DNA of 64,000 nucleotides from Isoetes taiwanensis (Eukaryota > Streptophyta > Lycopodiopsida > Isoetales > Isoetaceae), in contig JAJEKV010000045.1 of the NCBI GenBank assembly GCA_021234155.1, positions 10,176,631 to 10,240,630 on the forward strand, read 5' to 3'. Of the stretch, positions 37,481 to 50,835 are shown in pieces. The position numbers and the translations under genes are program-made. The notes under the pieces are model-generated. The model worked only from the letters and a program-made list of their open reading frames with translations. It had not been told where the DNA came from and did not search any database. How positions within the stretch are numbered: position 1 is the stretch's first letter; each line of letters opens with the position of its first letter.

Positions 37481-40400
37481 CAACTCCAAAAGCTCATAAC
37501 CATGATTTATCCCCCAGAGTGTACCGTTGTTTGAGGGACCCATATGGGTTGATCAACCCAAAAGGTAACTCATTGCGGACTCCCCTTCGTTGGTGTTTTA
37601 TTCAAAGATAATTCTGAAACCACAAAAAGACAACATATAATCAACACAAGGGGGTTCACAGCTTGGGCTGTGATAACCCATCCAAGATGCACCTGAAGGG
37701 GGGGGTTTTTGGACCCATTTTCGCATATATACCTACCAAGTAACCTTTTTCTCCGGTATTTTTGCACTATCCTAGGTAATTTTTATTCGAAGGGGTCAAA
37801 ATCTGTTTTTAAAGATCCATATACGGGGGTTTCGCCACCCCATGCACGCAGATGGTATATCCCCTTTACATGAGTGAATCCCCTTTGAATGAACAAGACT
37901 CCTCCTCTCTAAGGATACTAAAACTACAAAGAAATAAATAGAACTAGAACGCAGTTCCCAAGATTGCTCTGCTACTTATTAAAGTGCATTGCATTTATGG
38001 CAAATATATGCTGTAGGCAATAGAGAACAAATATTACCGCTAAAGTAATTAACAAATCCCAGAAAAACATGTTTAGTTCTTGGTTTAACAACAATTACAA
38101 GAGTATCGACAAATGCCTTAACCAAATATTAAACAAACAATTTTATACACACAAATAGAAAAATATTTTTTGGGCAATCTAAAACTATCGAGTATGTTCA
38201 CAATAGATCCCCATCATGAAGAACATAATCCAAAGAACCCCCAAGATCATTTGTTGCCTCGATTAAAGCTCATTTCCATGCATGTGTCAGGCATACTATT
38301 TTATATTTTAATAGAAACTCGGTGCTCATAATCACCAACTTGGCTTTAGATTTTCAAGTTCCCGATGTACGTGTATAGTGCCCCATGATCTACATCAATC
38401 AAGTAAGGTCAATAAAGGCCAAAGAAACATGAGAAGCCTTGAATAAAACACCTATATATGCACTATGAAACTTATACATGCACTATGTGACATCTAAACG
38501 CTATTCAGGATTCACACTTACCCTCCATTGAACCATGAAATCGCATTGAGCCTTGTATTGGAGTACCTGGCAGTGGGTCTTTAATGGCGCCCAAATCTTT
38601 GTTGGTTTTGTACCCTTGAGAAGGCTAAGCATACAATTGCCCCGTGGAAAGGATAGGCTTTGGGGAATATATATAATAAGCATCTTATGCATTGTCCGCC
38701 CAAGGATATGTTTATCCCTTCTTCAAATTTAGCTCATGGGTGGCACATTACTTGGGAGTTTGTGCAAGGGAAAATGTGGCAGAAGTTTAGTAAGAAATGA
38801 GGTTTTCACAGTAAGAAAACTCCGCAGCATAGGGCCTAACCTCGTTAAATTCGCAGATTTGTCACTCCAACAAAGGGAGAAGGGTCGATTTGCCAAGGCT
38901 ATACCGGTTCTTCATTTCTGTGTGTTTGTTTAGGTTTGTTGCTATTGCTCGTTTATTGTGCATTTTGTTCTCGGCCTTCCTATAAGGTTCAATTCCTCCT
39001 CAAGAAATAGAAGCAAGAAACGCTTAAGGCGAGAAGTTCAAGATGTTTGCTATGTTGTACGCTTGATGAGAATGATAACCATTGATTTGTGTTTTAAATG
39101 CCTCCTTGCAAATCGGTCAACATGGGCCCGCTTGACCCATCTGATTTGCATGGGACGGATTACGTGGACTGCCATGGAATATTCTCAAGGGATACTGTAC
39201 GAAAAAATTGTGAGACACCCCAAACAATAATACATCCCAAACGATAAATGCGTTGATGGATGTGAGAATTGATGTACGGCCATCCAAATTTATAGATAAG
39301 GTTAAAATTATGTTGTATTAACAATTGCATATTGACTTGAATCATGGAAGGATTGGAATTGTTCATGAAGACTGATAGGCAAGGTTGTTAAGTCCGTATT
39401 ATTGAATACAAAAAGGATTGCATTAAATGATTTATTAGATGATTCGTGAACAAAACATTCAATGGTATTAGACCCCATGACCACATCAATTAGTGGCATT
39501 TAACTACCATTCTTTTCCAAAATCAGCCAAGACGTGAGCTGCTCATAACCTTTCCTTACGTAAAGGTCTATTATGAAAGAAATGAAATATTGACTTATGA
39601 TATGCTTACTTAAATGCAAAGCTAGCAAAACGTTCCATTGAGTATGATTTTACAGTTAGGGCTTTACGCGTGCCAAGGTCAGCCGCTTATTATTTCTCTA
39701 GTTCCAAACCGCTAGCAAAGAATTTGTATCAGCCTAGAATGATATAGAAGGGTTTTTTTGAACATGCAAGATTTGAATTTGCAATTCTCAAATAATACAA
39801 CCATTTATCATCAAGTGACTCCTCAAGGTAACTTAGTGGTATGCAACCGCGGCCAAACCCAGCTTTTCGCGCTATGCGTCGTCGCTCTCTTGTGTTAGCA
39901 GTTTTATATCCATCCCTAACCTCGGCACTGCACATTTAGATTTAGTCATCACTCAACATCTGCGCCGGATGGCTCTTCCGCAGAAAGAGGCATTATGCCC
40001 AACTTTAAGTTGTTTCACCAAGAGAAAACTATTCTCTTAAAACAAATGTAATTTTAGATACTATACTTTTCTATACGCCCATAATGGTTAACTGCCTTAT
40101 ATGTTTGTGCAATCATTATGCGACAAAATGACATATGAAGCAAGTAGGGGCAGTTCATGAAGTAGTAAGAGGTCCATTACATGCAATTTCACTTTGTAAA
40201 ATGGTGAAAAATAATTGACAGACTAGGTTGTACTCTCTCAATATGAGTCGCGACGCGGTACTTCCGATTTAGGAACCACATCAATCACTTAATAAATCAT
40301 CGATACCATCACCTAGATTGCTTCTTTGAGCAAGAAAACCTCTAAAGAAAACACAAGAAACGCATTGAGAGGATAAATGCACAATTTAGAAATGGATACA

Positions 40401-42316
40401 TAGTTAATCTTGCAGCCTTGCAAACAAAAAAAATCTGCAACCATATTTGTTTATACAACCCTACAATGAGGTCAACTCATGCCAACACATCCTACAAAAA
40501 GAGGCCTTTCTCACAAGATAAATTTGGCAGATTAGAAGAATAAAAAAGGATGCATACACATCAACTATCGCTATGACTAAGTACCACCTCGAGAACGTAT
40601 CCTCTACCTTCCCTTCCACCACAAAATGCAAAAGGCCTTGGTTAGGAAAAATATGGTAGAAGAGCTCGAGTAAAATTTGCATATGCTGGAAGAACTTAGT
40701 CATATAAAGGCTGGAAAATTTTGAAAATTGAAATGGAGAGCCTTCAACAGAAGAATTTGAGCTAAGAATACCACCCATGATACATTCAAATAAATGCTAG
40801 AATAGAAGGATTAAAGACCTATATTTCACAGGGAATTTTATTTGGAGGGTTTTTGTATATTTGGAGGGAAAGTTTTACAAGAGAATATTCCTTAGAATAT
40901 TTTGTTATGGCATGTTGTACTAGTTGCTATTTTTTGGTAACATGTATCAGAATGAACATACTGTAAGGGCTACCTTGTATGTGTGGCTTCGTCTCAGTAT
41001 ACATAATATATCACACAACTGCATAGTGCCGTGCATGTTGGTCGCCCTCACAAGATTCACAAGCAAGCACTCCATGTGATCGCGGATATGGGGCCAAGTG
41101 CCGTTGCTTCATAGTTCTTTCCAATCGGCTACCATTTCCAGGACTTCTAGAAAGAAAATAGCTCATTACGTCGGGATTCAGTAACCTTAAAATGACCACA
41201 ACATTCTGGAATATTTAACTATGCCATCTAATGAGTGACTTGTCTTCGGTTTGGTCCATAGATGTGGATCAACTTTCCATGCCCGCCTATAGAACTCAAA
41301 TTCATCGGAGGCAAATAATACTACATTGCCATTGTAATGGGAGTGGTAGTATATTCATCGAGCAAGTTGCGTAAACGTATGAACACACAATCTTTTCAAT
41401 TTGCTTGATCCAAAACTATCAACTATTGTCTCAAACGTGATACAATGCTTTACATTGCTCTCAAGAATAAGGTGCTGGGTCGGACTATCAACAATTATAG
41501 CTTCATGAGTGGAGGCCGACTCCTGGGAATAGAGTGCCTTCGGATCGTTACAAAGTTCCTATTATGATAGGGCCACATACACACTATCATCTCTTGACTC
41601 AAAACTTCAAGAAGGACCTCCCACTGTGGATTGCACAACACACAATTTTACTTCATGAATTAAAACTATCACATGTACTATTTTCATTGGGGCTTGATAT
41701 TCTTATTTCTCGAAGTGTATAATTATTCTCAATCGCTTGCCCGGGTGATGTGACTATCACGCCATTTGCAGCAAGAATCTCATAATCGCTTTCAACCATT
41801 GCTTGAAGAAAAAATTTGTGCTACTACCACACAACACACCCTCTCTCAACACGCATAACACACCCTCTCGCAATCCAATGCTAATACAAGAAAACTAAGT
41901 AACACATTAAATCCCCATTAAATTTTGGGCCACTAATAATTACACTCATAAATGCACTAATACAATTTCGTAAGATAATTAATTTTGCCCGCTGAAATTT
42001 TACCACATTAATTATATACGCTATAGAATTGTCCGCTTATTTGCAAAAACTAGATAGTTGTGCTTCCTTTAAAATAGCGTTCTATCATTTAAGAAAATGA
42101 TAAGTTAAAATGTAATCTCTGGCATTCTTGACATATGTTGCAAATAGAAACACATGTATTTGTGAAAAGCAACAAGATGTTGTGCCATAAATGTAGGATT
42201 TAGCAACTGCTGTTATATTCTTATTTGTCGTGACTAGCCAACATTTGAGCATAATGAGATGTAGACCAATATAGACCGTGAAGGTGTCGCTTTCCCTTGC
42301 CCCACGCGGTAGCCAA
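37481..42316. other. Long gene-poor stretch
   Basis: No recognisable domain on either strand. Open frames of 60-105 codons occur, the most even being 38,736-38,933 (+), 38,958-39,230 (+) and 40,461-40,778 (-, 105 codons). None has a signature, a splice context I would trust or a neighbour that suggests a role. A G-run (37,694-37,706) and a C/G-rich patch around 37.68-37.85 kb stand out from the AT-rich background. Confidence 0.5.
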
Positions 42317-42404
42317 GGATGGATGGATGGATACGGATGGATGGATGGATGGATGGAGGATGGATGGATGGATGGATGGCTGGATAGGATAGATAGATAG
42401 ATAG
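42317..42404 (+). repeat. Microsatellite (GGAT)n followed by (GATA)n
   Basis: About 65 bases of GGAT units with two single-unit interruptions (ATACGG and GGAGG), passing through GGCTGGATA into four GATA units. The mirror at 23,968-24,020 reads as TTCA/TTCATCC units, showing the array is real but mis-called in the other arm. Confidence 0.9.
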
Positions 42405-42829
42405 TATTTTTACGCCATGCCTAAGTTTTATTACTGTGCATGGTCAATAATATGGGCCTTATCAAAGGCTCTAAAATCTAAGTGGAGGGATCCAAACACT
42501 AGGTTTATTAACACATACATATGATATAATTTTATATTTTGGAACCGTGACTTTGATGGGAAAGGAAACGAAAAGTTTTGTTTTATGATAAAAATGCAAG
42601 GGCAAGATACCAAATATGATCGATTTGAAGAGAATGGCAATAGAATAGAGGCATAGAAAAGCACAAAAGAAAACGATGGGGAGGATTATTGGGTAGGATT
42701 ATTTTTGCAAGGTAATATAGGTAGGTGGCTTCACGGTGTCATAATCCGGGCTTGGCCGGAGAAGCTTATTGATTAACGCTAAAGCTCGGCTCCACGGCTT
42801 TAATGCTTCCCTTGGCAGCCCTTTTCATT

Positions 42830-43379
42830 TTAAAAATATAAGTTCATTAGAAAAGAATTGGAAAAAAAAAAGTTGAACATCGCTTCAAAAAGAAATCCAT
42901 CGTGGGGAAATGGCGATACTTTGAGGGAAAAGGCGGGCGCTTCCTCATTGTTTCTCAGGTAAGCGAAATGACCGTGGCCTCCATAGCTTAGAACATTTTG
43001 GACAATCGTAAATAATCTTCTTTTGCTTTTTCTCAGATTTCTTTGATTTGAAAAACTTCTCGCTTCTTCGTGACGAAGTGCGCGGCGCTTCTTCAAAAGT
43101 TTTTGTGCAATTCGACTCGTAAACATCGCTATTACGTAATAGATCTGTTGCTTTTTCTGAACTACTTTGAAAAAATAATGCTTCTTCCTTTGAAAAATGC
43201 TTCTTCGTGATCCTAATGGGGCCTTCCGTGACGGCGGCGCCTCAAAGTTTTTGTGCAATCCGACTCTGCATTGGCCATCGCTATTACGTAATAGATCTGC
43301 CTTTAGCTTTTTCAACTACTTTGAAAAAAATAATCGTTTTCCTTCTTGAAAAATAATGCCGTGATCCTGAATGGGGCTA
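42830..43379. repeat. Tandem duplication (about 155 bp x 2) carrying the largest right-arm open frame
   Basis: Unit 1 at 43,070-43,227 and unit 2 at 43,228-43,379 both run GTGACG, CGGCGC, AAAGTTTTTGTGCAAT, CGACTC, CATCGCTATTACGTAATAGATCTG, CTTTTTC, AACTACTTTGAAAAAA, CTTGAAAAAT and GTGATCCT-AATGGGG. The sequence before unit 1 (42,900-43,069) may be a third, more diverged copy. A minus-strand frame of 161 codons (42,830-43,315) runs through the units but in a different frame in each, so its openness is not evidence of a conserved protein. No family recognised. Confidence 0.75.
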
Positions 43380-46300
43380 CCAAGCCCAACTATTTGTGCA
43401 TCCAGTCATGGAAATATATCCTTCAAAGTTTATCTCCGTGTCCATACTCCAGCTAAAAATGAAAATAATGCAGTCGTAATAGATGCCGGGGTAATAGATG
43501 GGCCGAGGAATTGTAAACCTTTCTCCGCTTCGCTAAATTGTAATACTTAATTAGGTGCAAGGCCTTTACCGTAATTAGTACTGAGCACAAGTGCATCAAC
43601 CTTGTAGGTGGTGGCTTGCTACCCATTGATCCCCGCATTTGTGAAGTATGTTCCGAGTGCACCGCTGCATTTTTATTAAATCCATGGCGCTTAATCCATT
43701 TTATTAAATCCAGCTTTGCATTCTTTTCCTCGAATAACTTGTGGATATTTAACTTTAACAAAGTTGGGGCCTAGCATTGTCTTGTATGTAGCAAAACAAT
43801 CATTCTTGCTTTCACTTAATGAGCATTGGTGAGCAATTCTTTCCTTTATTAGTCGGAGATAACTTCAGATGCATTTGGGGCTAGCAGTGGATGTTCAAAG
43901 CCAAGCAGTGTGAGGTCCGTGCCGCAAGTGTTACCAAGCAAGTTGTAATCCCTATGTCTTGGCCTCCATCATCTTGCCTCTTACTTATTGCCCTCACCGT
44001 GATCTTTCTTCCCAATCGGCATAATCAAGAGATGAACCCATTTTCCTATGCAAATTTCTCGCTTCCCATGTCCGGTTGGTGTTTTCTTCAAGCGCATATA
44101 CCTGATTATTTATGCATTTTTCATTGTCTAGCATGTTTGGTACTTTAAATATTGCGTGAATCACAGAGATACTATTGTCCGCACTACCTGTGCCCAATGC
44201 TTAACAGATGTTTATATGTTGTAAAGATAAACAATGATATAATCTCGATTCGTGAGAAATGCCAAAGGCATCCTGTTACATGTGTAGGCTGAAGTTCAAG
44301 CCACAAGTAGTCTAAGGTATGCTTCCATTCAGCCACTTATGCTGTTTGCACATATTAGAGTCAAATGTAAGTAGGCTTCGCCAATGCATCCCCAATATTG
44401 CGCTAATACCGGCCATAGTAGTAGAAGTGGATCCATGCATTCAAAGTGTAGTACTAGTCTAAAGCATAAGCACAGTATTCAGCAGAGTAATTAGCTCCAA
44501 AGCATAAGCATGGCTATAAGCTAGACATTGTTCCCAAGCACTCATAATGGCCTTTATGTAAACCCAATCATTAAGCATGAGGTACATATTATGCAAAGGC
44601 TATGCAGAAGAGCTAAGTACATCGATCTAAACAGCTCACACATTTCCCAAAACTGGCCAAACCTTTCTCAAGCAAATCATGGGCAAGGGGACTAGACCAT
44701 TTAAATCATGCAATATGATGATATTATGCAATTCAAGGCAGCCAACATATATTCATTAAGAAATCTTAAAACATGCAATTTAAGATTGATAATAATTAGT
44801 TTCAAAGATGATGAATCTCGCACTTTAGAAACAAAGCCATCTATAGAGTCACAAGGATCCATTTGTGGACTGCATATGCCAACCCTAAGCAAAAATCCAG
44901 CAGCTTTGGGTGCAAGAATAAGACTCAAAAAATAGTAGAAAACCAAATACTCCTAATTTATATGATTTTACATAATATATTAGACTCAGAAAGATATCGC
45001 TATGCTTTCATGCCAAAGATATATGAGCATGCAAAGAAAGAAAAGGCATGCTAAATGCACAAATGTGATTGTTTTAAGCAATTGCTCAAGCATGTAGCAA
45101 AGAAGGGCATGCAAAATGACAGCTAGAATGCTTTCTCAAAAAACGCCCGTATTGACTTACTTAGTGGAACGGTTCAGCAATAGTAGCATCTCCCGGTTTA
45201 TCTCACATTAAGTATGTATACCAATGATAGAATGTTAGTGGAACATGTAAATGCATCTGCCTTTCAGCCCTAGCAAGTGGTTAAAAAGGTATGATGAGAA
45301 GAATTACGAAGCTTCCCGAGGATTCAGATGACCTAAGTGGCAGAGGAAGATGAAGAACCTTCATAGTAATGCTCAGTTTATTTCTCTTTGCAAATTTTAG
45401 CAATTATGAGGTAGTACTAATCCTTTTTAACGATAGCATTCTTCCCCGTGTATGCGTAATCAATGGCTTCAGTTTTGTCAGTAAAAAGAAAATTCCAATT
45501 CAGAAGGAAAGAAGACGTAGGGCGCTTGTCTACTTGTAGATGACGAAGTGTGAAGAAGATGAGGACTTCATGTCGCTCTAGGTTTTCATAACATTATTAT
45601 GGATTATAGTATTTGTCTCTCCATAGTTTACTTCAAACTATTTTTTAAACTACTTCTACATACTCTTTAATGCAGTTATTTTCTATAGTATGGAGTCTTC
45701 AATTGCATCTTCACACCTCAAAACCAATGGCAAAAGCAAAATTTGATGTGACAATCTAAAAACCCTCTAAACCCCTTCCCAAAAAACCCTCTAAAAATTC
45801 GCACTACTTCACACTCCATTAACCCTAAATGCTATACAAAGTTTGCCACCCCGGTAGATAATTATCTCCATTTCATTTATTTCATAATCAAGTTAAAGTT
45901 ATAACCAATTATATAGATCATGCCACAGCCTAACCTCTTGCCATCCAATGGAAGGGCTTGGGAACAGTAATCGATTTTTTCAAGGGGTTAAAGTTAGTTT
46001 CTCCCTAACCAACTACAACAACTTTAGGAAGAATAGATAAAAAGGAAATGAGCTTCATATGCACTATCAAACAGAATCTCATACCTTATATGAAAGGCTG
46101 CCCCAATTGGCCATAAACATGCAAATGTCTTCTCTTTAGCATGTACGATGTATATCAACAAATGAATTTTGAAAATTAGCATTCTATGTGTGAATGTTTA
46201 AACAGACCTACAAAAGGATATTCTTCAGAAAAGGATGGTGTGCAACACTTCAGCTCATTTATTTGCAACATGTTACAGTGCTGTTATTCTGCTGATGTTT

Positions 46301-48839
46301 GCAAATTAGGCATGAAAATTGACAATATGCATAGCATACCTCCACCAAATTATCTGGGCTACTATAACATAATTTTTCAGCCTTCTTCAACATGAAAAGT
46401 GCTCTTGAGAGGTAGATGACATGAAGATACACCACTTTACATTTGTTGACCTCCCATAAAACTATCAAACAAATTATCTAGCAAGATAGGCAATCAATAA
46501 TCAAATATCATCATACCTTAAATATTTCCTGACCCTGCATCACTTGATTCCCGTAGTTAAGATGTCAAGAAAGAGCAGGATCAAGAAAGATCAATCACCA
46601 TGTTGCCTCAGGATCGCTAAATAAAACCAACAAAAGGAGTGGAAAAGAAGGACGCATAACATCACACTCTATCTCCACTCCAAGCGCATTATAGGAAAAA
46701 TTTACATATTCTCAAGCACTACGTAACCTCATATCACTTGACAATCTAGTAATGCATCATAAAAGCCTCAATTAATGAAACTTATTTATAAATTCTGGAG
46801 CCAAACGACCATTAACAGATTGAGCTGCATTATGAAAATGCATCTATTAACACATTAATTTTTGTTTTGCAATGTGAAAAGCTTTAACGCATTCAAGCGT
46901 TAAAAACCAACATACAACCCACGCGAAAATATTTTAACAAATTCTCATATGTTAATAAATAACATAACAATCAAAATGTGTGTGAAAATCATTTTAACAG
47001 ATTGTGAATGTTATAATTAACACAAGAATTACGCGCGCCAAGGCCGCTAACATTTCTCACCAAAAGTAATCTAAGGACATTTCATATTATAGTACAAATT
47101 TATCAACATGACTCTCTAATCATCAATGCATCCGCAGACTTTGTTGACGATTGTATCATACTTAGGATAGAAGCAATGAAATGAATTTTGCTTTACAAAC
47201 CGCTGATATATAACTTTGTAAACTATTTCAAATTTTCTACCATCAATAAAAGCATTATTGAAAAAAGTTACTCTTCCAAGGAGAATACGGTCCGCAAGTC
47301 TCTGTCTCGCGTGAAGAGCATTAGAACGACTAACGAAAGGAAAATTCCATCCCATAACGATAAGGAGAACAAAGATTTTATGCGTGGATATTTTATACTC
47401 TTTATCAACATAAATGATAAAGTAATGCACCTTTGTTGAAGGCCAAATTTCCTTTTTAAACAAATTTCCTATAATGGGCTTTGTGGATGTTCACGTGCGA
47501 TGCTAAAATTTGGAGCATGGGCCAAATTCCCAAAATTTGGAGCATGGCCAAATCAGGAACATGGAGTCCACTTTGAAAGGCAATACAAAAAAAAAATACA
47601 GTGAGTAGGTTTTTATATCGTTTCTATGATAAAAGGAGAAAAATGGATCTCTAATAAACCTTATAAGGGGTTTATAACAATGGCCAAGTGTCTAAGAAAT
47701 GTATGCTGGTATGCATATTCCTACCCCTGGGTATAACCAAACAAACCCCTAACTTGAATGCAAATCTGCTAGCAAATACCAAAGAAAATTTGTACTTCAT
47801 AGCTAACACAATGCACTTAAGCACTATGAAAGCCATAGTGTATTTAAGCACTATGCAAACTATACCGACATTAAACTAGAAATGAAGCAATTAAAGAGGT
47901 CTTATTAAAATTCATCTTCAAACAAATACCACTCAAGTACCCACTTTGGTATGCCGAATACACAAGCACAAGCAAATTGTATGCATTATAACAGTAACAC
48001 ATTACATTGCAAAGACACAAACCAGCCTTCTTGCCCTAGATTCTTATACTCGGCATTTGATCTGCGATACGCATTGGCACGCGATATGCATATATCTTCT
48101 ATGCAATGATTATAACTTCCGTGATTATTATTGACATCGCTTGATGTTCCCCGCTGCTCAATCTACCTATCTTCACATAGATAACTTATCATCTCAATAT
48201 GTAGCAAATTGGCAATTAACAATCAATATGTGGTCAAAGACAGCAAGAGAATCTCAGCCACCTATAAAATTAAGAATATTAGCACATGGACCGAGAACCA
48301 AATACAACATAATAAGGAAATAAAGGTTCCATGGATGTATCTCAAGTAGCTTTTGCATAGTTAAATTTCAAGCATAACTTAAGAATGACAAAAACGCAAA
48401 TGTAACGCGATTCATAGAGACAAAGTATGCTCAAGCATCAATTTGCTATATGGGGAGTAGTACCTATTTGAAAATTAGAGCACGTACCAATTTTTATGGG
48501 TTCCCGGTGATGTATTAGGCTGATGCATTAGGACAAATAATTGGGAAGATGTAAAGTTTAAACACAATTCTGAAGATAATGGTTAGTGCTAAAAGAAAAG
48601 GTCTCATTGATGAGAAGGCTTCACCTCTCCTCGCAAGGGCAATAGTAAAGGTGAACTATGATGATATATGCATGAGAAGAAATCGAAGTAAGGGCATCAT
48701 AATATATAGCACTTAAGAAACACACCTTGTTCACATATAGACCTTGACTGCTCAGATTGAAAGAAGGTGAAACTAATTTGACAATTAAGCTGCTCGCAGC
48801 AGCCGTAAGAGCAAAGAAACTTGTAGAAGAGCACCATCA
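43380..48839. other. Gene-poor stretch with a few open frames
   Basis: Open frames of note are 43,453-43,761 (-, 102 codons), 43,891-44,148 (+, 85), 44,701-44,946 (-, 81; overlapped by a 75-codon + frame), and the facing pair 47,116-47,463 (-, 115) and 47,188-47,439 (+, 83). None carries a recognisable domain. Direct overlap of open frames on both strands marks low stop density rather than a gene. AAAATTTGGAGCATGG repeats at 47,506 and 47,533. Confidence 0.5.
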
Positions 48840-48851
48840 TCCCCTGACATG

Positions 48852-49060
48852 CTTGTCTATGAATAGGCATGTATGCGTGAGCCCTGTAGTAATAGCAATT
48901 GACTTAAGTGAATTCCAAAGGTTAGAATACATTCTTTAGATGCATTAGTGATGCATCAATATCCTGCAAGGATACATGAAAATACACCCAAGTTTTGCAT
49001 GGTGCTGTGAGACTACTATAATGGTAAAAGCCGAAAGAAGGAAAATAGAGATATAGTTAA
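48852..49060 (+). repeat. Direct duplicate, upstream copy
   Basis: Starts CTTGTCTATGAATAGGCATGTA and continues with GTAGTAATAGCAATTGACT, AGAATACATTCTTTAGATGCATTA, a CAAGGATACATG region, GTGAGACTA and GGAAAATAGAGA. The same order recurs at 49,567-49,745 with gaps. The 49.09-49.43 kb element lies between the two copies. Confidence 0.8.
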
Positions 49061-49085
49061 ATATCCCTAATACTAAATTTCTACC

Positions 49086-49434
49086 TAAAAAAAAAAGGGA
49101 AAAACTATAATATATACCCTTAACTTTTACAAAATTACAACATACCCCTAACTTTTAGAAAATTCTCCATGAAAATGCCCCTAATGCATAGGCTTGTAGG
49201 CATTTTGTAGAATTTTTAGGGCATTTTGTGAATTTTTTAGAAAGTGGAGGGTTCATAATATACCTCATCTTATAAAAATTCACAACATAAATTTCTAACT
49301 TTAGGTCTATGAAATGCCCCTAATGTATAGGTTTGTAGGGCATTTGTGAATTTTTAGGGGCATTTTGTGAATTTTGTTAGGGTATATCGTGAATTTTGCA
49401 AAAGTTAGGTATTTTGTAGTTTTCCAAAACTACC
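49086..49434. mobile_element. Small non-autonomous inverted-repeat element built of ACCCCTAACTTTT units
   Basis: About 350 bp. The left end reads ACTATAATATATACCCTTAACTTTTACAAAATTACAACATACCCC in one orientation; the right end carries the complement (GGGTATATCGTGAATTTTGCAAAAGTTAGGTATTTTGTAGTTTTCC). Inside, TAGGGGCATTTTGTGAATTTTT and its complement recur several times, with two CCCCTAATGYATAGGYTTGTAGG cores at 49,176 and 49,316. It has no coding capacity. The structure of long subterminal repeats in inverted arms is that of a MITE or fold-back element. The reflected copy at 18,386-18,745 has the same plan. Superfamily not assigned; no target-site duplication could be fixed with this error level. 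Confidence 0.75.
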
Positions 49435-49566
49435 TTGCATCTGCTCACCCTCGCTGGGTAAAACTAATTTCACGCCAGATTGTTGCTTGGCAAGTAGGCG
49501 TAAAAACACCAAACAAAGTCTTCATAACCGTGAGAAGAGCCCCATTATCCATGATGCATGTCTCAC

Positions 49567-49745
49567 ATGGCTTGTCTATGAATAGGCATGTATAAGCTGC
49601 ACTGTAACAAACAATTGACTATATAAATCTAAAGGCCAGAATACATTCTTTGATGCATTACCAATGGATCAAAGATCCTCGCATGGCACAAAAGTGTGAG
49701 ACTATGGTAGTGCTAAACATGGAAAATAGAGAAACAATTGAATAT
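49567..49745 (+). repeat. Direct duplicate, downstream copy
   Basis: CTTGTCTATGAATAGGCATGTA, CAATTGACT, AGAATACATTCTTTGATGCATTA, GTGAGACTA and GGAAAATAGAGA match the copy at 48,852-49,060 in order. The offset between copies is about 715 bases. The 120 bases between the element and this copy (49,440-49,560) are not part of the duplicate. Confidence 0.8.
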
Positions 49746-50835
49746 AGAACAAAATGTTTTCTACTTTTGTGACCGCTTACCTCACGGTTACCAAGAAGGA
49801 GACATGCAATGCGAATGCAATATGATGTTTTAATTGAACGGTAAAAAGGAGCTTTTGCAAAGAGACAAAGACCACATGCATGCTTGGCTTTGAAAGAAAT
49901 CCGCTCATTTGAATAGCCCAATTAAATACCCGAGATAGAGACTTGAAAGAAGCCTTGGTAACTACCGATGCCATCATAGTTCTCGGGAGCACGTTAGTAA
50001 TCTCAAGACCCATATCCTATCCAAAATCGTACATGGACCCTCACCAAGCAATTAAGCATTAGCATGTAATACTCAAAGTTCAAGAGGAAGTGCACGGCTC
50101 CCATGTTTCTCAAGCAAGATCGCGAAAACACTTATCCTTTTGCATGCTACAACCTCGGCCCATTTCTGTAGAACAATGTTCTTGTATTGCTTGCTTTTGG
50201 GGACCCCATACACCAAAACAATTCGATGATACTAACCCGCCTCGGGAAAACAAATCCTGGGCATATGAAAATGAGAATAAGAAGCCCGTAAAGCAATAGG
50301 GCAAGAATTAGAACGGCTAGATATTAAATTCTTCCCAAGACCGGTGGAAGACCAGAGGGAGCAAAGAGACGACCCATGACTCCTTCCTTGTTGAATGAGC
50401 CGATCTTGATGATGCCTCAGATTCCCCGAATAATGCTCGAAGTCTGATAAACTCTCATCCGGCCAAGGTATCGGGTCCTGCGGCCGAACTGGGAAGCTCC
50501 TAAAGAAGAATTCGTAACTTTACTGCAAGTCCTTTAAGCTAAAGCCGGCAAAGACAAAACCAGAAAGTGTACTGGCGCCAAAAAATTGGAAGACCCAAAT
50601 ACCGCCCATCGGGCCCCCTTGCTGCAGCTTGGAAAATGTGGGTTGCCAGGATCCAAACTCAATCGCTTCTCGTGATCCACCCAATTTTAGAAGCAAATTG
50701 TTTTGAATGTTTAAGCCATAATAAGAAAACCAAAATCTCCACACGCACGACTTCAAGCGCGAGGCGTAACCTTAAAAAAATAGGATTGAAAAAAAGGAGA
50801 CAAAAAAGGATGTAGCGATTATATATGTTTCGATA
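49746..50835. other. Unassigned sequence, possible broken minus-strand coding
   Basis: Minus-strand frames 49,777-50,013, 50,110-50,304 and 50,520-50,756 are open and rather rich in Gly, Ser and Phe; the piece at 50,520-50,756 contains QQGGPMGG and FFGASTLSGF. Between them the minus frame around 50,335-50,510 reads RYLGRMR and later APSGLPPVLG. I recognise no family. It may be a frame-broken gene or pseudogene. Confidence 0.3.

Noticed and set aside
38985-39000. GGTTCAATTCC as a tRNA B-box
   Set aside because: No matching A-box, acceptor stem or anticodon stem can be drawn around it.
47116-47463. 115-codon minus frame as a gene
   Set aside because: It is overlapped by an 83-codon plus frame, has no domain and lies in AT-rich DNA of locally low stop density. 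Kept only as a note in the surrounding entry.
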